NCBI GenBank assembly: GCA_027578815.1
Contig: JANBTH010000543.1
Location: 1 to 15,059 of the forward strand
Length of the DNA stretch: 15,059 nt
From: Coemansia sp. RSA 1804
Taxonomy: Eukaryota; Kickxellomycota; Kickxellomycetes; Kickxellales; Kickxellaceae
Direction of reading: 5' to 3'
Below, piece by piece: positions 9,101 to 15,059 of the stretch (the stretch's first letter is position 1; the number at the start of each line of letters is the position of its first letter). Made by a program: the position numbers and the translations under genes. The notes under the pieces were generated by a model, which worked only from the letters and a program-made list of their open reading frames with translations, did not search any database and had not been told where the DNA came from.

Positions 9101-9880
9101 ATCGGGCAACTAGAAAAGAGGGTGCTATTTACTGTACTTACTCTTGGGTTTAATCTTGTGTGTTTCTACAAGTATACAAATTATCATGTAACATGCACAT
9201 GCGTATTTTGTATATGTATGCATTAGCTGATTGTTTGGTACTTTAGTGCCGACTCTAAAAACGCTGGCTTCAGAATCCTGCAAGATATGCCAAATATATA
9301 TATAAAGTGTGTGTACTTACTTCGTAGCCATGCGACGGTTGCTGCTTCGTCGAAATAGTAGTACCACAGCGACCCTTTGATTTCCTGGTCAGAGATATTG
9401 GCGTCTGGGCCAAGTGTCTTTTTTACAGACTCCATCCCGGAAAGAAGCTTGACTATATAGAAAAAGAAACCCACGTATATTCTGTAAGCTGGTCAATAAA
9501 CACATTCAATAAAGACAGCAGCAACTCGGTGCATACGCTATGGTCTGTCTAGTAGATAGAGTGAAAACTTACGCTGGTCATCCTCGGATATGTCACCAAT
9601 CTCGTCATAGTTGTACCCGTCATCCTCGTCATAGAACTCTACAATTAGCTTGTAACAGCGTTAGCTAGTTAGTTAGTAGTCATTTCACCAAAGAAAAGGA
9701 AACCATGTCCACGATGTAAAGAAGCCACCGACGTCTAGCCTAGTCTAACGAATTCACATATACACTTCCCGTCCTGAAGCATGCTATGGCTGTGGACAAG
9801 TAGCATGGCTAAAGTAGGGTGTATGTGTCCTCCATACCTTCTTCGAGGTCCAGATTTCGTATCGCTCTATGCCTCGACAT
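6172..9880 (-). CDS. HBS1: Hbs1 translational GTPase (HBS1 isoform of an HBS1/SKI7 locus)
   Basis: Rebuilt from five exons: 9880-9838, 9638-9573, 9452-9321, 9165-9142 and 7727-6172, all junctions in phase 1, giving 606 residues (yeast Hbs1 has 611). It starts MSRHRAIRNLDLEEEFYDED, the family N-terminus, followed by an acidic stretch and the HBS1_N domain (about 37-80, with DQEIKGSLWYYYFDEAATV). A short Ser/Pro linker leads into the EF1A-like GTPase: G1 GHVDAGKST (170-178), G2 RGVTMDIA (225-), G3 DAPGH (247-251), G4 NKLD (309-312), G5 SGL (348-350). Beta domains II and III follow, ending ALYSK. GVTMDIA fits Hbs1, not eRF3. Hbs1-GTP delivers Dom34/Pelota to stalled ribosomes for splitting and no-go or non-stop decay in the cytoplasm. 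The last intron (9141-7728, 1414 nt) is far longer than the others and holds the SKI7-like exon. The exon structure is inferred from frame, splice signals and family match. Confidence 0.93.
7728..9141 (-). other. HBS1: Long last HBS1 intron containing the SKI7-like exon
   Basis: 1414-nt GT-AG intron in the HBS1 splice form. Donor GTAAGTAC at 9141; acceptor GTATGTAG ending at 7728, preceded by a pyrimidine tract. It contains the SKI7-like exon (8945-7909) and, below that exon's stop, a 12-base A run on the plus strand (7878-7889; a U tract in the transcript). A second acceptor-like CTTCTTTTCTAG ends at 7813, but the frame from there to the HBS1 exon meets a TAA at 7740-7738. Confidence 0.75.
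7909..8945 (-). CDS. SKI7: SKI7-like alternative terminal exon of the HBS1 locus
   Basis: An open frame within the last HBS1 intron. The plus-strand ATATAG|GT acceptor (read on the minus strand, intron end 8946) gives phase 1, matching exon 4 (9165-9142) or exon 3. Splicing there yields a 433-residue protein sharing the first 88 residues with Hbs1 and ending in GKRRNH and TAA at 7911-7909, without a GTPase domain. The unique part is Ser/Pro-rich and disordered-looking. Near its end is PRFTFDSPSPDDRVFAAQ (8049-7996), which matches my recollection of the patch 4-like exosome-binding motif of Ski7 and human HBS1L isoform 3; YGRPSPLACFML lies upstream (about 8361-8326). Ski7-type proteins bridge the cytoplasmic exosome and the SKI complex in mRNA decay. 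Alternatives are an independent gene starting at the ATG at 9021 (370 residues), or another acceptor such as CCAG|GA near 8890. The open frame is certain; the isoform model is inferred. Confidence 0.75.
9142..9165 (-). other. HBS1: 24-nt microexon (exon 4) of HBS1/SKI7
   Basis: Bounded by TTGTAG (acceptor) and GTAAGTAC (donor). It is in phase 1 on both sides and adds exactly eight residues, KTHKIKPK, after the HBS1_N domain. Basic Lys/Pro-rich residues also follow this domain in known Hbs1 proteins. Because 24 is divisible by three, skipping it would leave either isoform in frame. Confidence 0.7.
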
Positions 9881-10281
9881 TTTCGCTAAAGTGTTATGCT
9901 GATTTTGCTGGTTTCCAAAACGTCAAATTGAGGAGTAGAATACTAAAAAGAAGCAGAATTTGGCACAAGGGAAAAGAGGAATAGCTAAAGACTAAATAGC
10001 GCTCCATCGGATATGGGCTTTTTTTAATTTTGGCCTAGCTTTGCCTCAGACATATCAAGATTTTTTTTTTGCTTGCAAAAAATCAATGTAGTTTTCCTTT
10101 TTGGCTTTTTATGCTGAACGCGTCGCTTTGCTTTTCTTTTTTGCAATTTTTCCTCTGCTTCTCTTTCTACAACCATTCGTTAATTTTTTTATTTAGCAAC
10201 AAACGCGTATTTTCCTTCTCTGTTGTTCGGATATTATTGATTACATACGCGCGTATCTGGAGGGCCGTTTTGCTTGCGAAA
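9881..10281. promoter_or_regulatory. Divergent promoter region of HBS1/SKI7 and ARP9
   Basis: 401 bp between the HBS1 start (minus strand, 9880) and the ARP9 start (plus strand, 10282). The ARP9-proximal half (10017-10200) has dense T runs on the plus strand, typical of nucleosome-poor fungal promoters and pyrimidine-rich leaders. The HBS1-proximal part is unremarkable. No defined factor site could be named with confidence. Confidence 0.5.
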
Positions 10282-11787
10282 ATGGGAATTGCACACAGAG
10301 AGGAAAACTTTATTGTAATTGAGCTTGGCAGCCACACGACCAAGGCAGTGTTGGATACATCCGACATAAACAAGCTGCCTGACGTTGTTCTCAGGACGCG
10401 CGGCGGCGTTCTCAAGCAGGATGCCAGTAACAGCGCACCACAGTCGGCCACAGACGAGGAATTTGGAGGCCTGAAAGGAGAAGACAGCAAACAGGAGCCC
10501 AGAAGCTCTGGAATTGCCAACACCCAGGATGCAGCAGCTTCCACCACGCCATTGCATGTAAACGGGATTATGGATGTGGATCCAGCCGAGTCTACACAGC
10601 GCTCCAGTCTACAAGCTGAAACAGAAGACGAGGTTAGCAGTGTTGGCAACGCAGCAGCAGAAGCAGCAGCCGCTGGTGATAGTGGTGCCGATAGATCACA
10701 AAAGGACGCGGAGCAGGATGGCAACGAAGTGAGCTATGTGTTTGGCAGCGCACTCGAGTCGGCCACCAGTGACGCACTGGAGAGTACAGTTGACATGATG
10801 GTTGGTGGGTTTGTGCAGGACTGGGAGGCTCTGTCGGCGTTTCTCCGGCACATTATTACAAAGGAGCTTGGGATCCCCATATCGAGGAACGGTAGCCCGA
10901 TTCTGTTCAGCATTCCAGCGCTATGGTCAAAGACGGACCTTGAGCGTCTTGCACAGGTGGCGTTTGAGCACTTGAATGCGCCTACGATTGTCATTGCGGA
11001 ACAGCCACTAGCCGCGTTGTATGGCAACGGCAAGATGAACGGGCTTGTTGTGGATATTGGCCACACGGTTACCACAATCACGCCAGTAGTCGATTCGTGC
11101 ATCCAGCCAAGCACCATAGTTCAGAGCCCAGTTGCTGGGGCAGCCGTCACAAGGCGACTACATGAGCTGCTGGAGGCAGATCCATCCGTAAATGCGCAAT
11201 TCGATTCAGGGGCTGTTCCGCTTGAGTTTGCTGAGCGGTTAAAGGAGTCTGGGCTGTGTCGTTTGCGTCTGGCTCTGACTGGCGATGAAGAGGATGGAGA
11301 CGAGCAGGAAAGCGCATCGCCGCCAGAGTTCGAATACGAAGGCAAAAAGTTCAGAATCAATACAGAGATCCTGGCCAAGGCACCCGAGGTCTTGGTGGAG
11401 CCAACTGAGCCGGGAACGATGCGTCTGACATCGCTGATGCAGCAGGCAGCGCTTGCGTGCGATCCGGAGAAGCGGACGGCTCTTTGGGAAAACATCAACA
11501 TTGTTGGCGGGTCATCGAGGTTTGGCAGCCTCAAGGAGTATCTGCAGTCGGAGCTGGAGGCAACGGTGCTTCCTGCCAGCAACATGTTTGCGGTGTCCCA
11601 GACGCGGGAGATTAAGATCCTGTCTGTTCCCGACTACTTTGTTGGATGGCGCAACCACGACCACTGGGCCGGCTTCCTGGGCGCGTGTATCATGGCAAAG
11701 ATCATCATGAACGACGCCAAGCACAACATAACGCGGGCCGAGTATAACGAAAACGGACCAAGCATAGTGCACACAAAGCCATCGTGA
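10282..11787 (+). CDS. ARP9: Actin-related protein, Arp9-type (SWI/SNF-RSC subunit)
   Basis: Single exon, 501 residues from the ATG at 10282. The actin fold is recognisable: a divergent phosphate-1 loop FIVIELGSHTTKAVLD (about 10-25), phosphate-2 GLVVDIGHTVTTITPVVD (D258), and an adenosine-type motif INIVGGSSRFGSLKEYL (from about 405). The C-terminal block PDYFVGWRNHDHWAGFLGA then TRAEYNENGPS resembles yeast Arp9 (PDYF.EW, FLGAQI, TREKYN..GP), and unlike actin or Arp4. Arp9 pairs with Arp7 (or Arp42) on the HSA helix of Snf2/Sth1 in SWI/SNF and RSC and couples ATP hydrolysis to DNA translocation in the nucleus. The normal Asp-Gly of phosphate-1 is replaced by Glu-Leu-Gly, consistent with weak or absent ATP hydrolysis. 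About 100 acidic, Ser/Ala-rich residues (about 46-148) are inserted after the first strands, and a second acidic loop lies at about 333-355. In-frame upstream ATG 10111 was not chosen because it would add a non-homologous hydrophobic extension. Confidence 0.88.
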   Translation: MGIAHREENFIVIELGSHTTKAVLDTSDINKLPDVVLRTRGGVLKQDASNSAPQSATDEEFGGLKGEDSKQEPRSSGIANTQDAAASTTPLHVNGIMDVDPAESTQRSSLQAETEDEVSSVGNAAAEAAAAGDSGADRSQKDAEQDGNEVSYVFGSALESATSDALESTVDMMVGGFVQDWEALSAFLRHIITKELGIPISRNGSPILFSIPALWSKTDLERLAQVAFEHLNAPTIVIAEQPLAALYGNGKMNGLVVDIGHTVTTITPVVDSCIQPSTIVQSPVAGAAVTRRLHELLEADPSVNAQFDSGAVPLEFAERLKESGLCRLRLALTGDEEDGDEQESASPPEFEYEGKKFRINTEILAKAPEVLVEPTEPGTMRLTSLMQQAALACDPEKRTALWENINIVGGSSRFGSLKEYLQSELEATVLPASNMFAVSQTREIKILSVPDYFVGWRNHDHWAGFLGACIMAKIIMNDAKHNITRAEYNENGPSIVHTKPS

Positions 11788-12049
11788 TTAGTTTAGCGTC
11801 TTTTGAATAACCAGCAAAAAAACTGAAGTTGTGCCAAGCAGAGTTTGTTTCTGATGCAGCCGACATATCTAACACATTGGTTGGACGGTGGTGATGGTGG
11901 TGGTGAGAGACTAGCTATAATGGTAAAAAGACAATAGAATATGATATGGTGGTGTTGCAGCCTATATGGTTGTACAGTTGGCGAGATGCGCGAGAGATGG
12001 GATTGTTCAGACGAGAGCAGGCGTGGTTGGCACTTTATAGCTGGCGTGG
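11788..12049. other. Convergent 3' spacer between ARP9 and GID4
   Basis: 262 bp between the ARP9 TGA (+) and the GID4 TAG (-). It contains a GGT/GAT trinucleotide-rich stretch near 11885-11905 and an AATAAC at about 11805 that could contribute to ARP9 3'-end formation. No RNA gene or additional reading frame was supported. Confidence 0.45.
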
Positions 12050-13690
12050 CTATGCGAGCTCAAAGTGCGAAAACGATGTCTGGGCGACATGGTTGAGCTT
12101 GAGGCACTGGTAGTGGTCGGAGTCTCTGTGGTAGTAGTAGCCGGTGATAGACTCCTCCTCGCGGTCGTAGCACACGTAGTAGAAGCCGTCGTAGCTGGCG
12201 CCGTTGATGCGGTTGAGCTTGTAGTTTGGCACCACAAAGCGCTCCTTCCACCGCATGAATACGTATCTGTCGGACAGGCCGAGCTTGTAGGCAAAGTCAC
12301 TGCAATCGAAGCTGCTTCTGTGCTGTCTGAAGGCAGGGAAGAAGCTCTACAGAACAGAGAAAAAAGGAGAGAGCGAGTGCAAGAGGAAAGAAAAGGAGGC
12401 GCAGAGAATTAATATGTGGCCACCACACATGGCATGTGCACAGCCAGGCACAGAAAGAGGAGGTCACTCACTTTTAATACTACCTGCCAAAGAGGCAGAT
12501 GCGCTTGACGTCACGCAAGCAGCCACCAAAGGCAATAGAATATCGATAGCAATAGCAACAGCAATAGCACTTACCCAATGCGTTCTGTCGGTGTCGACTG
12601 TTGCGTCCCACTGGTTGGTGATAAACGAATGGCCGGCGGTCCCGATGATCTGAGCGTCGAAATACGTAGTCAGTCTGGGCAACTCGTTAGTCAGGCCGCG
12701 GATAGTGAAGTGGCCGCAGAGCTCGGGCACACCCATATCCACATACTTTAGATCCACAGTCACCACATAGCTCCGGGTGCCGTTGGACTGCGACCCAGAA
12801 AACCGAGACCCCGAATACAGGTGGTGGCAGGGCGTGGGCCACGTGCTCCACGACTGCGACAGAATCAGTTGCTCTGGCGTCGGGAGCGGCTCGTTGCGCA
12901 TGTCATCTTCATCGCTGCATCCATCGAGCTCGCTGTCTGTGTCCATCGCGTATAACACGTCATATCCGCTGCCTGGATGCTGCTGGCTGGGCGGCGTCTG
13001 CGCCGGAGTATGGACTCCGCTGTCAGTCAGCTCAGTGTCAGTGGGCTCAAGTGCGCTGTCTGCTCTGCCATCCGAATCCGCGCCCAGCGCTTCCAGTCTT
13101 GTTGGTAATGATGTTGGTGTTGGTGTTGGGCTTTCAGGGGTTGCTGGGGCGGCATTGTGCTCATAGTCCGCACATTCGCTATTGGCGGCAGCAGCAGCAG
13201 CAGCATCTCCCGCCATGTCTGGGCCGTAGCTCGCTATCTGCCGCCTTTGGTCTGCAGCGTTGCCGACGTCCAGGTCCACCAGCGGCATCTCTGCTGGCGA
13301 TGCTGGCCGGAGCCCCCGACGGCGACCTGACTGCATAAAGCTCTGGAGCTGAGGCGACGCTGGCTCAGACGACAACCCAGAGGACGAAAGCACCGACTCA
13401 TCTGGCACGCCTTCAAGGCTGCTGTCAAACAGCATTGCAGCCGGACGTACCGACGACCTGCACTCTAGGGAGGTCGGCTTGTGTTCTACAAACTCTTTTG
13501 ATGCGGACGGACTGCGGGGGCTGGTGTAGCGTGAGAAGCTAAAGGACCCGCTGCGGGGGCTGGTTCCAGAGCCAACTCCAGAACCAGTTCCTGAGCCAGG
13601 GCCTGTAGTGTAGGTGCTAAATGCCCCAACGCTGAGCCGTCGGCGGCCGCCTCGCATCTCGTTTACACGACGATGCGTTATTACGGGCAT
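12050..13690 (-). CDS. GID4: GID4/Vid24, Pro/N-degron receptor of the GID ubiquitin ligase
   Basis: Two exons: 13690-12575 (372 codons) and 12346-12050, joined in phase 0 to give 470 residues. The intron (12574-12347, 228 nt) has donor GTAAGT and acceptor CTGTAG. The join gives DTDRTHW|SFFPAFRQHRS, continuing the Vid24/GID4 domain, which runs from about 288 (HHLYSGSRFSGSQ) through LCGHFTIRGLTNELP, LTTYFDAQIIG, YVFMRWKERFVVP (about 400-412), INGASYDGFYYVCYD and GYYYHRDSDHYQCLKLNHV. GID4 is the substrate receptor of the GID/CTLH E3 ligase and binds N-terminal proline, in yeast marking gluconeogenic enzymes for degradation when glucose returns. The first ~285 residues are low complexity: Gly/Ser/Thr repeats, polyalanine, Ser/Pro stretches and an acidic patch (MDTDSELDGCSDEDD). 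This N-terminus is unusually long against yeast (362 aa) or human (300 aa) GID4, figures given from memory. The protein itself begins Met-Pro-Val. Confidence 0.95.
12347..12574 (-). other. GID4: GID4 intron
   Basis: 228-nt phase-0 GT-AG intron with donor GTAAGTGC and acceptor TTCTGTAG preceded by pyrimidine-rich sequence. It contains a perfect TGACGTCA palindrome (12506-12513). Confidence 0.9.
12506..12513. promoter_or_regulatory. Perfect CRE palindrome (TGACGTCA) in the GID4 intron
   Basis: The octamer TGACGTCA is the consensus full site for CREB/ATF bZIP factors, such as Atf1-Pcr1 in fission yeast. It sits inside the GID4 intron. One perfect 8-mer is expected by chance about once per 65 kb of random sequence, so it is suggestive only. 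Confidence 0.3.
13186..13206 (-). repeat. GID4: GCA/GCT run (polyalanine) in GID4
   Basis: A trinucleotide array encoding consecutive alanines (GDAAAAAAANSE) in the low-complexity N-terminal part of GID4. It is probably length-variable between strains. Confidence 0.75.
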
Positions 13691-13705
13691 CTGTGGAACT
13701 TACGT

Positions 13706-13727
13706 GCGTGTGTGTGTGTGTGTGTGG
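13706..13727. repeat. (TG)n microsatellite upstream of GID4
   Basis: About ten TG dinucleotides on the plus strand ((CA)n in the sense of GID4), ending some 16 bases upstream of the GID4 ATG at 13690. It therefore probably lies in the 5' leader or core promoter, where length changes could alter expression. Confidence 0.85.
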
Positions 13728-14765
13728 TGCAGCAGAGGACGGCTAATAGGAGGGGACGTGTGTTGTAAACTAGGAATGATATCGGGTGCTGGACAAAAAC
13801 TAGTTAACCGGCTACATGTAGAGGGAGAATAAGACGAAGAAGAGATGTATGGATGGGGCACAAGGGCTGTACAATCGGCAATTAGCACGCTCAATGGCGG
13901 AACAGATAGATAGAGAGTGAGGGAGACGGAGAGGAGAACAAGCAAGCAATCAGCCACACATTGGAAAGAGGGAAAAAAGGAGCGGGAGCACTAGCAGTAG
14001 CAGCAGCAGCATTAACACTAGCATTGGCGCAAGTAAGGCCTAGCAAATAAACGGAGGTCCTCGGTATACGCGCTGTCGACATCATAGAGAGAAAGACTAG
14101 ACTAAATCCGTCTTTTTCTATCGTCTTGTGCTCGTATCCAAGCGAGTGCCACCATATCCGCTTGACAGAACGGAAAACTCAGAGCATGCGTTTGAATGCC
14201 ATGATATCTGGCGTTGTCTACAAGAAAGCAAGCTAGGCTCCAGACGAGAGTATGTGCAGCAAACTCTTTCTTCTTTCCTCCAAGCTCTCATACAAGAGAT
14301 AATGTGCGTGGGAAGCGGAGCAGATTGATTCTCCTATGCAATCGCAGTAACCTGTGTGTCTCTGAAGCAATAGGCGTGATGTGTCGAATAAACGTAGATT
14401 CCTCCTTTTCCTTTTAGAACAAAATATCAGTAATACGTTTTGTCACGACGGTTGGCCAAAAGCACTCTCGCCAGCAGAACTGGCTTGCTAGAAAACCCCC
14501 AGGAAGAAACGACGGAAGAAAGAGCTGCGGCTGCTGCTGGTGGTGGTGGTGGTTGGGATGGTTGGGTGTGACGTGTGGCCGAATTGCAAGTATATAAACT
14601 CTGGAAGAAAGAGAAGAAAGCTCTTGTTTTGTTGGGAAAACTAGATACCTGTGCGCAGCAGATATACTTACTTGCCTTTGGCGGCCAGAACCTGGATAAA
14701 AAGCGATTCTTGGGTAGATATTCAAGGACAAACAAAAGTAATGGAAGAAGAAAGTACAAGTGTGA
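13728..14765. other. Gene-poor region upstream of GID4
   Basis: About 1 kb without a supportable gene. It holds the presumed GID4 promoter (purine-rich on the plus strand at 13830-13990), a short AGC run at 13991-14010, a TATATAAA at 14591-14598 on the plus strand, and a GGT-rich patch at 14540-14560. On the minus strand a good donor-like CAAGTAAGTAT occurs at about 14675-14665, so a spliced leader or small exon cannot be excluded. Open frames here are low complexity and match no family I recognise. Confidence 0.5.
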
Positions 14766-15059
14766 TGGAGCTACAGAAAAAAACAGGAGAGAAAGGGAAA
14801 GAAAGACCTGGAGCGAAGGCCCTGCTCAGACCCGCAGACAGCCCAAATCCCCTTCTTATCCATTGCGGCCAGGCGAGGAAGAGGGGAAGAAGTATCCTTT
14901 TTTCTTCTTTCTTTCTTTCTCTGTCTGTCTCCTGACAAGCTATCTGCAAGCGCGAGGCATCCCAGAGCTCCAACAATCGCAACTTTACAGGCGTGGACTC
15001 GCCATGCGCAACGATTTATGGATGCACTTTCTCGTGATCCACGCAGGGCACGTGCACAC
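14766..15059 (+). CDS. Possible partial gene at the right edge, unidentified
   Basis: A plus-strand frame is open from just after a TGA at 14763-14765 to the window end. The first half is purine-rich and then pyrimidine-rich, and does not look coding. The last part reads QAWTRHAQRFMDALSRDPRRARAH and does look protein-like. A pyrimidine tract (14898-14930) followed by CAG at 14958 or TTTACAG at 14990 could be the 3' splice site of an exon starting about 14959 or 14991; alternatively translation could begin at the in-frame ATG in RFMDAL (about 15018). I do not recognise the protein, and only the start would be inside the window. Confidence 0.2.
14901..14930. repeat. CTTT/CTGT pyrimidine microsatellite
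   Basis: Short imperfect TTTC repeats followed by CTGT repeats on the plus strand. This may be a simple repeat or a polypyrimidine tract of a 3' splice site for the edge open frame. Confidence 0.6.

Noticed and set aside
9223..9303. Alternative continuation of HBS1 exon 3 into the following intron
   Set aside because: An acceptor-like TTGCAG near 9280 leads in the required phase to an immediate TGA, and the next AG gives only about a dozen unconserved residues before a stop; the microexon at 9165-9142 joins cleanly to the HBS1 linker.
10111..10281. Upstream in-frame ATG for the Arp9-type gene
   Set aside because: It would add 57 Phe/Leu/Ser-rich residues translated from T-rich promoter DNA, giving a false hydrophobic N-terminus; the actin fold starts just after the ATG at 10282.
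335..13690. Functional clustering of RNA-decay genes (DIS3L2/SSD1 beside HBS1/SKI7)
   Set aside because: VPS33 lies between them and the others are unrelated; two RNA-decay genes within 10 kb is readily explained by chance in a compact fungal genome.
13891..14085. Minus-strand open frame beginning MMSTARIPRTS
   Set aside because: Composed of Ala and Ser/Pro runs from microsatellites; no conserved motif, and its position fits the GID4 upstream region.
13740..14420. tRNA or other structured RNA gene in the gene-poor region
   Set aside because: No B-box-like GGTTCGAATCC or cloverleaf-compatible stems were found by eye on either strand.
14414..14759. Two overlapping minus-strand open frames of about 105-110 codons
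   Set aside because: Rich in Pro, His, Ser and Ala from GGT/GCT simple repeats, with mutually exclusive frames and no family match.

Overview
The window is nuclear DNA from a fungus. Five protein genes of clear eukaryotic, fungal-type families lie on both strands, with short GT-AG introns (about 120-230 nt, donors mostly GTAAGT/GTATGG/GTACGT), pyrimidine-rich intergenic DNA and scattered CAG/CAA and GCA trinucleotide runs. No bacterial, viral or mobile-element signal was seen. A lineage outside Dikarya (for example Kickxellomycotina or another early-diverging group) would fit the single HBS1/SKI7 locus and the catalytically intact SSD1/DIS3L2 protein, but that placement is inference.

Layout, left to right: (1) 335-3598 (+), a single-exon RNase II-type protein of the DIS3L2/SSD1 family with a basic, polyglutamine N-terminus. 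(2) 3730-6050 (+), VPS33, a Sec1/Munc18 protein of the HOPS/CORVET tethering complexes, with one 125-nt intron. (3) 9880-6172 (-), an HBS1 gene rebuilt from five exons including a 24-nt microexon. A long exon (8945-7909) is nested in its last, 1.4-kb intron. It is phase-compatible with the same upstream exons, ends in its own stop codon and carries a motif matching the exosome-binding 'patch 4-like' motif of Ski7/HBS1L isoform 3. The locus therefore looks like a combined HBS1/SKI7 gene making two proteins by alternative terminal-exon use. (4) 10282-11787 (+), an Arp9-type actin-related protein of SWI/SNF-RSC remodellers, transcribed divergently from HBS1/SKI7 across about 400 bp. (5) 13690-12050 (-), GID4/VID24, the Pro/N-degron receptor of the GID ubiquitin ligase, with one intron, convergent with ARP9.

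The right 1.37 kb (13691-15059) holds the GID4 upstream region, several microsatellites and, at the very edge, a plus-strand open frame that may be the first part of another gene; no family could be assigned.

Functionally, two loci concern cytoplasmic RNA quality control (DIS3L2/SSD1 and HBS1/SKI7); the others serve vacuolar membrane tethering, chromatin remodelling and regulated proteolysis. The neighbourhood is ordinary eukaryotic gene order, not an operon. The most interesting feature is the inferred HBS1/SKI7 alternative-splicing switch.
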